Assembly: GCF_007556585.1 (NCBI RefSeq)
Contig: NZ_VJNA01000008.1
Coordinates: 1-64,000 of the forward strand
DNA length: 64,000 nucleotides
Direction of reading: 5' to 3'
DNA from: Tepidimonas aquatica
GTDB lineage: Bacteria > Pseudomonadota > Gammaproteobacteria > Burkholderiales > Burkholderiaceae_C
The position numbers were made by a program, and so were the translations under genes. How positions within the stretch are numbered: position 1 is the first letter of the stretch; every line of letters starts with the position of its first letter. Positions 17,544-26,928 of the stretch are shown here, piece by piece. The notes beneath the pieces are model-generated. The model ran no database searches. It was given only the letters and a program-made list of their open reading frames with translations, and had not been told where the DNA came from.

Positions 17544-20500
17544 ATGACCGACCCTGTGCAGCAGCAACCCGGACTGCAAAGCCTGTCCAAGTCGTTCGAA
17601 CCGGCGGCGGTGGAGCGCCGCTGGGGCCCTGTGTGGGAGCAGCGCGGCTATGGCCGCGCGGGTTGGCGTGGCACCGGGCAGGCGCGCGCCGACGCGCCGT
17701 CGTTCGCCATCCAGCTGCCGCCGCCCAACGTCACCGGCACGCTGCACATGGGGCACGCGTTCAACCAGACCATCATGGACAGCCTGACGCGCTACCACCG
17801 CATGCGCGGCTACAACACGGTCTGGATCCCCGGCACCGACCACGCGGGCATCGCCACGCAAATCGTGGTGGAGCGCCAGCTGCAGCAAGAGGGCTTGTCG
17901 CGCCACGACCTGGGCGCCACGCCCGAGGAGGCGCGCAAGAACTTCGTCGCCCGCGTGTGGGAATGGAAAGAGAAAAGCGGCAACACCATCACCCAGCAAA
18001 TGCGCCGCCTAGGCGATAGCGTGGACTGGAGCCGCGAGTACTTCACGATGGACGAGCGGCTGTCGCAGGTCGTAACCGAAACCTTCGTGCGGCTGTACGA
18101 ACAGGGCCTGATCTACCGCGGCAAGCGCCTGGTCAACTGGGACCCGGTGCTGATGAGCGCGGTGTCGGACCTCGAAGTCGAAAGCGAGGAAGAAGACGGC
18201 TTTCTGTGGCACATCGCCTACCCCTTGGCCAACGGCGAAGGCCAGCTGGTCGTGGCCACCACGCGGCCCGAGACGCTGCTGGGTGACGTGGCCGTCATGG
18301 TGCACCCGGAGGACGAACGCTACGCCCACCTGGTGGGCCAGTACGTTCGGCTGCCGCTGTGCGGGCGCGACATCCCGGTCATCGCCGACGCCTACGTGGA
18401 CCGTGGGTTTGGCACCGGTGTGGTCAAGGTCACCCCGGCGCACGACCCCAACGACTACGCCGTCGGCCAGCGCCACGGCCTGCCGCTGATCAACATCTTC
18501 AACCTCGACGCCACCGTCAACAACAACGCCCCGTCCGCCTACCGTGGCCTGGACCGCTTCGAAGCGCGCCGGCGCGTTGTCGACGACCTGCAGGCGGCCG
18601 GGCTGCTGGTGGAGGTCAAAAAGCACCGCCTGATGGTGCCGCGCTGCGCGCGCACCGGCCAGATCGTCGAGCCGATGCTGACCGACCAATGGTTCGTGGC
18701 CATGACCAAGGTCAGCCCGCAAGACCCCAGCGGCAAAAGCATCGCGCAAAAGGCCATCGACGCCGTGGCCAGCGGGCAAGTGCGCTTTGTGCCGGAAAAC
18801 TGGGTCAACACCTACAACCAGTGGATGAGCAACATCCAGGACTGGTGCATCAGCCGCCAACTCTGGTGGGGACACCAAATCCCGGCCTGGTACGACGCCG
18901 AGGGTAACGTCTACGTGGCGCGCTCCGAGGCCGACGCTCAGCGTCAGTTCGAGGCCTATGTGGCGCATTTGAGCGAGTCGCAGCGCAGCGCGCTGCTGGC
19001 CGCCGGCCTGCGGCGCGACCCGGATGTGCTCGACACCTGGTACTCCAGCGCGCTGGTACCGTTTTCGACGTTGGGCTGGCCCGAGGCCGCTTGCAGGACC
19101 GGCTCCGGACCGGGCGATTTCCCGGCCGTTGGACGGATGAGCCCGGGCGGAGCCGGTCCCGCCGGTGGTGAAAACACGGCCGCCCCCAGCGACTACGACC
19201 TGTACCTGCCCAGCACGGTGCTGGTCACCGGCTACGACATCATCTTTTTCTGGGTGGCGCGCATGATCATGATGACCACCCATTTCACCGGGCGCGTGCC
19301 GTTTAGGCACGTCTACATCCACGGCCTGGTGCGTGACGCCCAGGGCCGCAAGATGAGCAAGAGCGAAGGCAACGTGCTCGACCCGGTGGACCTGATCGAC
19401 GGCATCGACCTGCCGGCGCTGCTGGACAAGCGCACCACGGGCTTGCGCAAGCCGGAACTGGCCCCCGCCATTCGCAAAGCCACCGAGAAGGAGTTTCCCC
19501 AGGGCATTCCCGCCTATGGCGCCGACGCGCTGCGCTTCACCTTCGCCGCGCTGGCCAGCCTGGGGCGCAGCATCAACTTTGACAGCAAGCGCTGCGAGGG
19601 CTACCGCAACTTTTGCAACAAGCTCTGGAACGCCACGCGCTTTGTGCTGATGCACTGCGAAGGGCACGACTGCGGCCTGGCCGAGCACACCAAGGACCAA
19701 TGCGCCCCGGGCGGCCCGTTCCACGGTTACCTGAGCTTTTCCGCCGCCGACCGCTGGATCGTGTCGCGGCTGCAGCGCGTCGAGGCCGAAGTAGCACAAG
19801 CCTTTGCCGACTACCGGCTCGACCAGGTGGCCAACGCCATCTACAGCTATGTGTGGGACGAGTTCTGCGACTGGTACCTGGAAATCGCCAAGGTGCAGCT
19901 GCAAACCGGCGACGCCGCGCAGCAGCGCGCCACCCGCCGCACGCTGATCCGCACGCTGGAGACCATTCTGCGGCTGGCGCACCCGATCATCCCGTTCATC
20001 ACCGAGGAGCTGTGGCAAAAAGTCGCCCCGGTGGCCGGGCGTGCCGGCCCCTCGGTGATGCTGGCGCCGTACCCGCAAGCGCAACCGCAGCGCATCGACC
20101 CACAGGCGGAGGCCGAGGTGGCGCAGCTGCAAGCCATCGTCGAAGCGTGCCGCCGCTTGCGCGGTGAGCTGGGCGTTTCCCCCGCGCAGCGTTTGCCGCT
20201 GTACGCGGTAGGCGACGAGGCGTTCCTCGCGCGCTGGGCCGCGGTGCTGCAGGCGCTGGCCAAGCTCAGCGAGGTCAAGGTGTTCGACGACGAAGCCGCC
20301 TGGAGCGCCGCCGTGCAGGCCGCTCCGGTGGCCGTGGTGGGCGCCGCGCGGCTGTGCCTGTTCATGCCGATCGACGTCGCCGCCGAGCGCGCGCGGCTGG
20401 ACAAGGAAATCACGCGCCTGCAGGCCGAAGTGGCCAAAGCGCAGGGCAAACTGGCCAACGAAGCTTTCGTGGCCAAGGCGCCGGCGGCCGTCATCGAGCA

Positions 20501-20573
20501 GGAGCGCCAGCGCCTGGCCGACTTCACCGCCACGCTGACCAAGCTGCAGCAGCAGCGCGCACGGCTGGGTTGA
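17544..20573 (+). CDS. valS: valyl-tRNA synthetase with an unusual in-frame insertion
   Basis: 1009 residues, longer than most bacterial ValRS (about 870-960). Class I signatures: [15 protein letters not shown] (HIGH-type), the editing domain with [10 protein letters not shown], and [10 protein letters not shown] (KMSKS). The C-terminal anticodon-binding domain and the coiled coil typical of ValRS follow ([23 protein letters not shown]). Between GWPEA and [10 protein letters not shown], where relatives have a few residues, there is a Gly/Pro/Ala-rich insert of about 35 residues encoded by a palindromic DNA element (19096-19159). The reading frame is intact on both sides, so the enzyme is presumably functional. 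Confidence 0.95.
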   Translation: MTDPVQQQPGLQSLSKSFEPAAVERRWGPVWEQRGYGRAGWRGTGQARADAPSFAIQLPPPNVTGTLHMGHAFNQTIMDSLTRYHRMRGYNTVWIPGTDHAGIATQIVVERQLQQEGLSRHDLGATPEEARKNFVARVWEWKEKSGNTITQQMRRLGDSVDWSREYFTMDERLSQVVTETFVRLYEQGLIYRGKRLVNWDPVLMSAVSDLEVESEEEDGFLWHIAYPLANGEGQLVVATTRPETLLGDVAVMVHPEDERYAHLVGQYVRLPLCGRDIPVIADAYVDRGFGTGVVKVTPAHDPNDYAVGQRHGLPLINIFNLDATVNNNAPSAYRGLDRFEARRRVVDDLQAAGLLVEVKKHRLMVPRCARTGQIVEPMLTDQWFVAMTKVSPQDPSGKSIAQKAIDAVASGQVRFVPENWVNTYNQWMSNIQDWCISRQLWWGHQIPAWYDAEGNVYVARSEADAQRQFEAYVAHLSESQRSALLAAGLRRDPDVLDTWYSSALVPFSTLGWPEAACRTGSGPGDFPAVGRMSPGGAGPAGGENTAAPSDYDLYLPSTVLVTGYDIIFFWVARMIMMTTHFTGRVPFRHVYIHGLVRDAQGRKMSKSEGNVLDPVDLIDGIDLPALLDKRTTGLRKPELAPAIRKATEKEFPQGIPAYGADALRFTFAALASLGRSINFDSKRCEGYRNFCNKLWNATRFVLMHCEGHDCGLAEHTKDQCAPGGPFHGYLSFSAADRWIVSRLQRVEAEVAQAFADYRLDQVANAIYSYVWDEFCDWYLEIAKVQLQTGDAAQQRATRRTLIRTLETILRLAHPIIPFITEELWQKVAPVAGRAGPSVMLAPYPQAQPQRIDPQAEAEVAQLQAIVEACRRLRGELGVSPAQRLPLYAVGDEAFLARWAAVLQALAKLSEVKVFDDEAAWSAAVQAAPVAVVGAARLCLFMPIDVAAERARLDKEITRLQAEVAKAQGKLANEAFVAKAPAAVIEQERQRLADFTATLTKLQQQRARLG
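19096..19159 (+). repeat. palindromic element translated inside valS
   Basis: A 64-base inverted repeat: GGACCGGCTCCG (19096-19107) pairs with CGGAGCCGGTCC (19148-19159), and the inner CCGGGC (19110-19115) with GCCCGG (19141-19146), around a 25-base loop. It is read in frame and encodes the ValRS insert around residues 518-539. It looks like a REP/RPE-type mobile palindrome tolerated in coding sequence. Confidence 0.75.
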
Positions 20574-20609
20574 CAACGCGGCGGGGGCCGGGCGTGGCCC
20601 CCAAACGAA

Positions 20610-20630
20610 AAGGCCCCTCAAGGGGGCCTT
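20610..20630. terminator. bidirectional terminator between valS and tusA
   Basis: AAGGCCCC and GGGGCCTT form an 8-bp stem with a 5-base loop, placed between the 3' ends of the convergent valS and tusA genes. The A and T bases at the stem ends give short U-tracts in both directions. Another GC hairpin (GGGGGCC/GGCCCCC, 20583-20602) lies just before it. Confidence 0.75.
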
Positions 20631-20649
20631 GGCGTTGGCGCGGGGCGGT

Positions 20650-20877
20650 TCAGCGACGCTTCAGAATCGAAATGTGCTCGCCGCCGTTGGACTCTTGGTG
20701 CAGCAGCTCGTTGCCGGTTTGGCGTGCAAACGCCTGAAAGTCGCGCACCGACCCGGCGTCGGTGGCGATCACCTTGAGCACCTGCCCGCTGGTCATTTCG
20801 GCCAGTGCCTTTTTGGCTTTTAAGATCGGCAGCGGGCAGTTGAGCCCACGCGCGTCCAGTTCACGGTCGATTTGCAT
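20650..20877 (-). CDS. tusA: TusA-family sulfurtransferase
   Basis: 75 residues. The N-terminal motif DARGLNCPLPILKAKKAL contains the CPxP persulfide cysteine C14, and the protein has the compact TusA/SirA fold. TusA relays sulfane sulfur from cysteine desulfurases for tRNA thiolation and, in sulfur oxidisers, in cytoplasmic sulfur oxidation. Given the Sox genes in this genome either role is possible. It is downstream of cysM on the same strand (104-base gap containing an appropriately oriented TACAAT at 20913-20908). Confidence 0.88.
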   Translation of the reverse strand: MQIDRELDARGLNCPLPILKAKKALAEMTSGQVLKVIATDAGSVRDFQAFARQTGNELLHQESNGGEHISILKRR

Positions 20878-20981
20878 GGTCTTGGGGCTTGCCTAACGGG
20901 AGCTGCGATTGTAAACAGGACGACACCCGCCCCTGCGCCGCCCGCGGGTAAACCCCCATGGGCACGCGGGTTGCGGTGCCG

Positions 20982-21947
20982 TCACGCCGGGAACACGCCG
21001 GTGGACAGGTAGCGGTCGCCGCGGTCGCAGACGACGAACACGATGGTGGCATTGTGCACCGTCTGCGCAATTTGCTGCGCCACCCAGCACGCCCCGGCGG
21101 CCGAAATGCCGGCAAAAATGCCCTCCTCGCGCGCCAAGCGGCGGCACATGGCTTCGGCATCGGCCTGGCTGACGTAGACCAGCTCATCGACCCCCGAGGG
21201 GTCGTAAATCTTCGGCAGGTACTCCGGCGGCCACTTGCGGATGCCGGGGATGCGCGAGCCCTCGCTGGGCTGCGCGCCGATGATGCGCACCGCCGGGTTT
21301 TGCTCCTTCAGGTAGCGGCTGACGCCTGTAATGGTGCCGGTGGTGCCCATCGCGCTGACGAAATGCGTGATGCGCCCGCGCGTCTGGCGCCAGATCTCGG
21401 GGCCCGTCGTTTCGTAGTGGATGCGCGGGTTGTCGGGGTTGGCAAACTGGTCCAGCACCTTGCCTTTGCCCTCGCGCTGCATCTTGTCGGCCAGGTCGCG
21501 CGCGTACTCCATGCCGCCGCTCTTGGGCGTCAGGATCAGCTCGGCGCCAAACGCCTTCATCGTCTGCGCGCGCTCCACCGACAGGTCTTCGGGCATGATC
21601 AACACCATGCGGTAGCCGCGGATGGCCGCCGCCATCGCCAGCGCGATGCCGGTGTTGCCGCTGGTGGCTTCGATCAGTGTGTCGCCGGGCTTGATTTCGC
21701 CGCGCTCCTCGGCACGGCGGATCATCGACAGCGCGGGTCGGTCCTTGACCGAGCCGGCCGGGTTGTTGCCTTCGAGCTTGCCCAGCACGACGTTGCCGCG
21801 CGCACGGTTGTCGGGCTCCCCGATGCGCTGCAACGCCACCAGCGGGGTGTTGCCGACGGCGTCTTCGATGGTGGGGTAGCGCGGCACGGCGCGCGGCCGC
21901 CGCGGCGCTGCCTTGGGGGTGGCGGAGGAAGAACGGGATGTGGCCAT
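20982..21947 (-). CDS. cysM: cysteine synthase B
   Basis: 321 residues. PLP lysine in NPAGSVKDRPALSMI; phosphate-binding loop EATSGNTGIALAM; C-terminal GTTGTITGVSRYLKE and GISAAGACWVA. The motif order and GSVKDRPA match CysM, which makes cysteine (or S-sulfocysteine from thiosulfate) from O-acetylserine, fitting a thiosulfate-using organism. The N-terminal 20 residues are an extra basic, low-complexity stretch. Start could also be the ATG at 21956; no strong ribosome site marks either. Confidence 0.9.
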   Translation of the reverse strand: MATSRSSSATPKAAPRRPRAVPRYPTIEDAVGNTPLVALQRIGEPDNRARGNVVLGKLEGNNPAGSVKDRPALSMIRRAEERGEIKPGDTLIEATSGNTGIALAMAAAIRGYRMVLIMPEDLSVERAQTMKAFGAELILTPKSGGMEYARDLADKMQREGKGKVLDQFANPDNPRIHYETTGPEIWRQTRGRITHFVSAMGTTGTITGVSRYLKEQNPAVRIIGAQPSEGSRIPGIRKWPPEYLPKIYDPSGVDELVYVSQADAEAMCRRLAREEGIFAGISAAGACWVAQQIAQTVHNATIVFVVCDRGDRYLSTGVFPA

Positions 21948-22050
21948 GGGCGCCATCGTACTACGGCGCCCGCTCCAACGTCGCATCGACGGCGCTGCGC
22001 GCACCGCATCGGCCGCGCTGCAGCTGTGCCATAATTTTGGCTCTGCGCGT

Positions 22051-22137
22051 GCCGGAGTGGCGAAATAGGTAGACGCAGCAGATTCAAAATCTGCCGGTGG
22101 CGACACCGTGCCGGTTCGAGTCCGGCTTCCGGCACCA
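22051..22137 (+). tRNA. tRNA-Leu(CAA)
   Basis: 87 bases including an encoded CCA. Acceptor GCCGGAG pairs with TTCCGGC; the D-arm region TGGCGAAATAGGTAGACGCA and T-arm GCCGGTTCGAGTCCGGC are canonical. Anticodon stem GCAGA/TCTGC with loop TTCAAAA gives anticodon CAA, reading UUG. The long variable arm (CGGTGGCGACACCG) is typical of type II leucine tRNA. Confidence 0.97.
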
Positions 22138-22175
22138 ACGCGCACGCTGCGCCCCAACAGGGGCAACCGTATCGG

Positions 22176-22204
22176 AACCCGCCCCGTTGCGGGTTTTCTT
22201 TTTG
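22176..22204 (+). terminator. rho-independent terminator of the tRNA-Leu gene
   Basis: AACCCGC / GCGGGTT stem with a 6-base loop followed by TTCTTTTT, 38 bases downstream of the tRNA 3' end. Confidence 0.85.
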
Positions 22205-22255
22205 TCCTAGGTCATCCGCGGGCTGCCGCGGCTGGCACGTCGATCAGGAGACGAT

Positions 22256-23245
22256 ATGACCGAGCTGGCCATGCCCTTGCTGGCGGTGGCGGTGGGGTTG
22301 GCGGTGCTGGTGTGGTCGGCCGACCGTTTTGTGGCCGCCGCAGCGGCGATCGCGCGCCACTTCGGGCTGCCGCCGCTGCTGATCGGGGCCGTCATCATCG
22401 GTTTTGGCACCTCGTCGCCCGAGCTGGCCGTGTCGGTGCTGGCGGCCCTGGAAGGCAACCCCGGCATCGCGCTGGGCAATGCCTATGGCTCCAACATCGC
22501 CAACATCGGCGTCATCCTGGGGTTGACCGCGGTGCTGAGCCCCGTGGCGGTGCACTCCCAGGTGCTGCGCCAGGAGCTACCGATGCTGGCCGGGGTCACG
22601 GCCCTGGCCGTCGCGCTGCTGTGGGATTTGAGCGTGACACGCGCCGAAGCCGCCCTGATGCTGGGCGTGTTTGCGGCGTTGATGGGCTGGTCGATCTGGC
22701 AAGCCATGCGTGGCGGCGCCGACCCGCTGGCCACCGAAACCGAAGCCGAGCTGGCCGCACACCCGATGCCGATCGGCCGCGCGTGGCTGGAGCTTGGCGT
22801 CGGCCTGGTGCTGCTGGTGGCCAGTTCGCGCGCGCTGGTGTGGGGCGCGGTGGCGATCGCGCAGTCGCTGGGCGTCAGCGACCTGGTCATCGGCCTGACC
22901 ATCGTGGCCATCGGCACCTCGCTGCCGGAGCTGGCCTCGTCGATCGCGGCGGCGCGCAAGGGCGAGCACGACCTCGCGCTGGGCAACGTGATCGGCTCCA
23001 ACCTGTTCAACACGCTGGCCGTGGTGGGCCTGGCGGGCGTCATCGCCCCGATGCAAGCCGAAGCGGCGCTGCTGAGCCGCGACGTGCCGGTGATGGCCGC
23101 GCTGACGCTGGTGTTGTTCGTGCTGGGCTGGGGCTGGCGCGGCCAGCCCGGGCGCATCAACCGCGCCGAGGGCGCGCTGCTGCTGCTGGCCTACGTGGGC
23201 TACGCGCTGTGGCTGGTGCGTGACCAGCTGGTCGCGGTGGCCTGA
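22256..23245 (+). CDS. CaxA-type calcium/sodium antiporter
   Basis: 329 residues with two inverted Na_Ca_ex repeats, each with an alpha motif: GFGTSSPELAVSVLAALEGNPGIALGNAYGSNIANI and AIGTSLPELASSIAAARKGEHDLALGNVIGSNLFN. About ten membrane helices are predicted from the hydrophobic stretches. YrbG-like inner-membrane exchanger. AGGAGA lies 5 bases before the ATG. Its end overlaps the convergent epimerase gene by 46 bases. A distinct, broken relative is found near 59 kb. Confidence 0.9.
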   Translation: MTELAMPLLAVAVGLAVLVWSADRFVAAAAAIARHFGLPPLLIGAVIIGFGTSSPELAVSVLAALEGNPGIALGNAYGSNIANIGVILGLTAVLSPVAVHSQVLRQELPMLAGVTALAVALLWDLSVTRAEAALMLGVFAALMGWSIWQAMRGGADPLATETEAELAAHPMPIGRAWLELGVGLVLLVASSRALVWGAVAIAQSLGVSDLVIGLTIVAIGTSLPELASSIAAARKGEHDLALGNVIGSNLFNTLAVVGLAGVIAPMQAEAALLSRDVPVMAALTLVLFVLGWGWRGQPGRINRAEGALLLLAYVGYALWLVRDQLVAVA

Positions 23246-24156
23246 GCCCAGCCGTCGTCGACGGTCGGGTACGCCAAGCGCAGCCGCAGCTCGCGCTTGA
23301 GCCGTCCGTTGCGCAGGCGGCGCGACTCGTTCATGAACGACAGCAGCGCCAGCGGCAGTTGGCGCTCGGCGCCGTCGCGCGCGATGCGGGGCGGACGCGG
23401 CAGGCCCAGCAGGTCGGCCACGCCGTCCAGGTAGTCGCCCATCAGCCGTTCGGTGTCATCGCACACGTGCACGACCCGTTGGGGCCGCGCCAGCCACAGC
23501 GCCCGCAGGCAGGCGCGCGCCAGATCTTCGGCGTGGATGTGGTTGGTGTAGACATCATCCTCGCGGCGCAGCACGGGCGTGCCGCTGGCCAGCCGCTGCG
23601 GCGCGCCGCCCGGCCGGTCCGGCGCGTATATGCCGGGTACGCGCAGCACCGTCACGCGCGCGCCGGTGCGCTGCCCCCACAGGCGCCAGGTCTGCTCGGC
23701 GTCCCACCGCCGCCATGCGCGCGGCGTCTGCGGTGCGGGCAGGCGTGTCTCGTCCACCCAGGCACCACCACAGTCGCCATACACGCCGCTGGTGGAGGCG
23801 TACACCAGCACCCGCGGCGGGGTGCGCCGCGCCAGCGCGGCCGCCAGCGCGCGCGAGCGCGGGTCCAAGCGCCAATCGCTCAGCCCTTTGGTCGGCGGCG
23901 GTGCCAGATGCAGCACCCGCGGCGCCAGCCCCGCCAGGCGGCGCAGCGTGGCTGGTTGGTCCAGGTCCCCCACCAACGGCGTCACCCCGGCGGCGCGCAA
24001 CGCCGGCACCCGCTGCGGGCTGGACGTCAGCGCCAACACCCGCACGCGGCCGGCCAGCCGGCGCACCACGCGCAGCCCAATGTCCCCGCACCCCACCACC
24101 AGCAGCCGCTGGCGCCGAAAACGTGCCGGGCGCGTCCCTGTCATCGCATCGAACAT
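23200..24156 (-). CDS. NAD(P)-binding epimerase/SDR family protein
   Basis: 318 residues. The Rossmann start LLVVGCGDIGLRVVRRLAG is the NAD(P)-binding loop, followed by VYASTSGVYGDCGG and VTVLRVPGIYAP, typical of YeeZ-like atypical extended SDRs. The usual catalytic YxxxK is replaced (the region reads RAWRRWDAEQ), so catalysis is uncertain. The ATG at 24156 has GAAAGG close upstream. The C-terminal residues after about 300 overlap the antiporter gene and may be non-conserved. Function unknown. Confidence 0.75.
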   Translation of the reverse strand: MFDAMTGTRPARFRRQRLLVVGCGDIGLRVVRRLAGRVRVLALTSSPQRVPALRAAGVTPLVGDLDQPATLRRLAGLAPRVLHLAPPPTKGLSDWRLDPRSRALAAALARRTPPRVLVYASTSGVYGDCGGAWVDETRLPAPQTPRAWRRWDAEQTWRLWGQRTGARVTVLRVPGIYAPDRPGGAPQRLASGTPVLRREDDVYTNHIHAEDLARACLRALWLARPQRVVHVCDDTERLMGDYLDGVADLLGLPRPPRIARDGAERQLPLALLSFMNESRRLRNGRLKRELRLRLAYPTVDDGWAQATATSWSRTSHSA

Positions 24157-24277
24157 GTTGCCTTTCGGATGGTTTGCACTTTCAAGCCGGGGCATCGGCG
24201 CGCGCTGCGGATTTGCGACAATGCGCCCCACGCTTAAGCGTGGCCGCGCGCCACGCCCACCCTTGCTGGACCTTAGT

Positions 24278-25318
24278 ATGACATTCACGATCACCGTCGA
24301 ACCCAGTGGCCGCACGTTCACGGCCACCGAACACGAAACGCTGCTGGCCGCCGCCATCCGCCAAGGCATTGGCCTGCCGTACGGTTGCAAAGACGGCGCG
24401 TGCGGCTCGTGCAAATGCCGCAAGCTGGCCGGCGAGGTCACGCATGGCCCGCACCAGAGCAAGGCGCTCAGCGCCGAGGAGGAAGCGGCCGGCCTGATCC
24501 TGACCTGTTGCGCCACCGCGCACAGCGACGTCGTCATCGAATCGCGCCAAGTGACCGAGGCCGGCGCGTACCCGATCAAAAAGCTGCCGGTGCGCGTGCT
24601 CAGCCTGCAGCGCGCCGCGCCCGACGTCATGATCGTGCGGCTGCAACTGCCCGCCACCGAGGCCTTCCAGTACCGCGCCGGCCAGTACGTCGAAATCCTG
24701 CTGCGTGACGGGGCCCGCCGCGCTTACTCGATGGCCAACGCCCCGCAGGTGCTGCAGGATGTGCCGCAGCTGGAGCTGCACATCCGCCACATGCCGGGCG
24801 GCAAATTCACCGACCACGTCTTCGGTGCGATGAAGGAAAAGGAAATCCTGCGCATCGAAGGCCCATTTGGCAGCTTTTTCCTGCGCGAGGACACGGACAA
24901 GCCGATCATCCTGCTGGCCTCGGGCACGGGCTTTGCCCCGATCAAGGCCATCGTGCAGCAGATGCGCGCCCAGGGTATTGAGCGCCCAACCTGGCTGTAC
25001 TGGGGCGGGCGGCGTCCGCACGACCTGTACGAGGATGCCTGGGTGCGCGAGCAGCTCGCCGCCATGCCGCAGCTACGCTACGTGCCGGTGGTCTCCGACG
25101 CCTTGCCCGAAGACGGCTGGACGGGCCGCACCGGGTTCGTGCACCAGGCCGTTTTGGCAGACCACCCGGACCTGTCCGGCTTCGAGGTGTACGCCTGCGG
25201 CGCACCGGTTGTCGTGGAATCGGCCCGGCGCGATTACGCCGCTGCCGGCCTGCCCGAAGAGGCGTTTTACGCCGACGCCTTCACGTCGGAGGCGGACAAG
25301 GCCGCCGGCGCGAGCTGA
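24278..25318 (+). CDS. 2Fe-2S ferredoxin/FAD/NAD reductase (CDP-6-deoxy-delta-3,4-glucoseen reductase-like)
   Basis: 346 residues in three domains: an N-terminal plant-type 2Fe-2S ferredoxin (C37, C42, C45 in CKDGACGSCKC and C77), an FR-type FAD domain (YRAGQYVEILLRDGARRAYSMANAP) and an NAD domain (ILLASGTGFAPIKAIVQQM; YACGAPVVVESAR). Annotated relatives are called ascD-like, but in Burkholderiales they lie far from sugar genes and probably serve as general electron donors to oxygenases. Whether it serves the P450 near 53 kb is unknown. Monocistronic. Confidence 0.85.
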   Translation: MTFTITVEPSGRTFTATEHETLLAAAIRQGIGLPYGCKDGACGSCKCRKLAGEVTHGPHQSKALSAEEEAAGLILTCCATAHSDVVIESRQVTEAGAYPIKKLPVRVLSLQRAAPDVMIVRLQLPATEAFQYRAGQYVEILLRDGARRAYSMANAPQVLQDVPQLELHIRHMPGGKFTDHVFGAMKEKEILRIEGPFGSFFLREDTDKPIILLASGTGFAPIKAIVQQMRAQGIERPTWLYWGGRRPHDLYEDAWVREQLAAMPQLRYVPVVSDALPEDGWTGRTGFVHQAVLADHPDLSGFEVYACGAPVVVESARRDYAAAGLPEEAFYADAFTSEADKAAGAS

Positions 25319-25345
25319 GCGCGCCGTGGCGCGGCGCGGGCGCGC

Positions 25346-26017
25346 TCAGCGCGCCTCGTCCAGCAGGCGCTTGACATCGCTGGCCAGCGCCTGCGCCCCA
25401 CTGCCGTAGCGGTGGTACAGGCGCAGCCGGCCCTGCGTGTCGTACACGTAGCTGCCGGCGGAGTGGTCCATCGTGTAGCTGGTGGGCGTGCTGCCCGGCA
25501 CCTTTTTGTAATACACCTTGAACGCCTTGGCCAGCGCAGGCAGCTCCTCAGGCGTGGCGCGCAGCGCCAAAAACGTGGGGTCGAAGCTGGCCATGTAGGC
25601 ACGCATGATCTCGGGCGTGTCGCGTTCGGGGTCCACGCTGATGAAGATGCCCTGCAGGCGCTCGCCGTCCGCCCCCAGCAGGCGCTTGGCCTCGGCCAGC
25701 TCCGCCAGCGAGGTTGGGCACACGTCCGGACACTGCGTGTAGCCAAAAAACACCACCACCACCTTGCCGCGAAAGTCCGCCAGCGTGCGGCGCTGGCCGA
25801 ACTGGTCGGGCAAATCGAACCCCTGGGCGTAGTCCGCCCCGGTGAGGTCGATGCCGTTGAACGCGGGTTTGGTTTCGCCGCAGCCCGCGAGCCAAACGCC
25901 CCCAACGGCCACGGCCGCCGTGCCCAGCAAACGGCCGAGCCAGCGCCGCCGCCCGGCCCGCTCCGAAGTCATCGACACCGCATCCCAAGGGCGCGGCATA
26001 GGTGTGCGTGGGTTCAT
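25346..26017 (-). CDS. SCO1/SenC copper chaperone for cytochrome oxidase
   Basis: 223 residues. After a basic N-terminus and one hydrophobic helix there is a lipobox VWLAGC (C46), so it is probably a lipoprotein. The thioredoxin-like domain carries the copper site C96-PDV-C100 and H185 in [14 protein letters not shown] proteins deliver copper to the CuA site of CoxB. The ATG at 26017 overlaps the ctaB stop (ATGA), making it the last gene of the oxidase-assembly operon; an internal start at 25972 is possible. Confidence 0.92.
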   Translation of the reverse strand: MNPRTPMPRPWDAVSMTSERAGRRRWLGRLLGTAAVAVGGVWLAGCGETKPAFNGIDLTGADYAQGFDLPDQFGQRRTLADFRGKVVVVFFGYTQCPDVCPTSLAELAEAKRLLGADGERLQGIFISVDPERDTPEIMRAYMASFDPTFLALRATPEELPALAKAFKVYYKKVPGSTPTSYTMDHSAGSYVYDTQGRLRLYHRYGSGAQALASDVKRLLDEAR

Positions 26018-26928
26018 ACCGACATCACCAGGTAGTGGTCCAACAGCATCGCCGCAAACAGCAGCGACAGGTGGATGAGTGAAAAGCGAAACGTCGCGCG
26101 CGCCTGCGCATCGCTGTAGTGCCGCCACAACCGCCAGGCGTGCACGATGAAGCCGGCGTTCAGCAGCAGCGCCGCCACCAGGTACAGCCAGCCGCTCATG
26201 CGCAACAGGTAGGGTAGCAGACAAGCGGCCAGCAAAATCAGTGTATACAGCAAAATGTGCAGCCGCGTAAACGCCGAGCCGTGCGTCACCGGCAGCATCG
26301 GCAGCCCCGAGCGGCGGTAGTCCTCCACCCGGTACAGCGCCAACGCCCAAAAGTGCGGCGGCGTCCACAGGAAGATGATCAAAAACAGCACCAGCGCTTC
26401 GGCCGTCACGCTGTTGGTCATCGCCGCCCAGCCCAGCACCGGCGGCATCGCCCCCGACGCCCCCCCGATGACGATATTCTGCGGCGTCAGCGGCTTGAGG
26501 ATCACCGTGTAGACCACGGCGTAGCCCACGAAGGTGGCCAGCGTCAACCACATCGTCAGCGGGTTGACCGCCACGTACAGCAGCACCGAGCCGGCCATGC
26601 ACAGCAGTGCCGAAAAGACCAGTGCCTGCGTGCGCGTCAGTTCACCGCGCGCGGTGGGCCGCCACGCGGTGCGGCGCATCTGGGCATCGATGTGCTGCTC
26701 GATCAGGCAGTTGAACGCCGCCGCCGCGCCAGACACCATCCAGATGCCCAGCGACGCCACCGCCATCGTGGCCCATTGGCTGGCGTTGGGCCAGCCCGGC
26801 ACGGCCAGCACCATGCCAATGAACGCGCAAAAAACGATCAGTTGAATGACGCGCGGCTTCATCAGCACGTAGTACTGCCGCCACACGGTCGGCAGCGACT
26901 TGGTGGCGGTGGTGGTGCCGCTGGTCAT
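26014..26928 (-). CDS. ctaB: protoheme IX farnesyltransferase (heme O synthase)
   Basis: 304 residues, UbiA-superfamily integral membrane prenyltransferase. Prenyl-diphosphate-binding motif [21 protein letters not shown] (DxxxxR-type) and the second loop [28 protein letters not shown]. It converts heme B to heme O; CtaA then makes heme A. Start overlaps the ctaA stop by ATGA. Confidence 0.95.
   Translation of the reverse strand: MTSGTTTATKSLPTVWRQYYVLMKPRVIQLIVFCAFIGMVLAVPGWPNASQWATMAVASLGIWMVSGAAAAFNCLIEQHIDAQMRRTAWRPTARGELTRTQALVFSALLCMAGSVLLYVAVNPLTMWLTLATFVGYAVVYTVILKPLTPQNIVIGGASGAMPPVLGWAAMTNSVTAEALVLFLIIFLWTPPHFWALALYRVEDYRRSGLPMLPVTHGSAFTRLHILLYTLILLAACLLPYLLRMSGWLYLVAALLLNAGFIVHAWRLWRHYSDAQARATFRFSLIHLSLLFAAMLLDHYLVMSV

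Noticed and set aside
20583-20602. GGGGGCC/GGCCCCC hairpin after valS as a separate terminator
   Set aside because: It has no adjacent T-run; the AAGGCCCC hairpin just downstream is the better terminator, so this was only mentioned with it.
23200-24657. Upstream extension of the epimerase gene to 24657
   Set aside because: Codons before 24156 lie antisense to the ferredoxin-reductase gene and show no similarity; the Rossmann start is directly after 24156.
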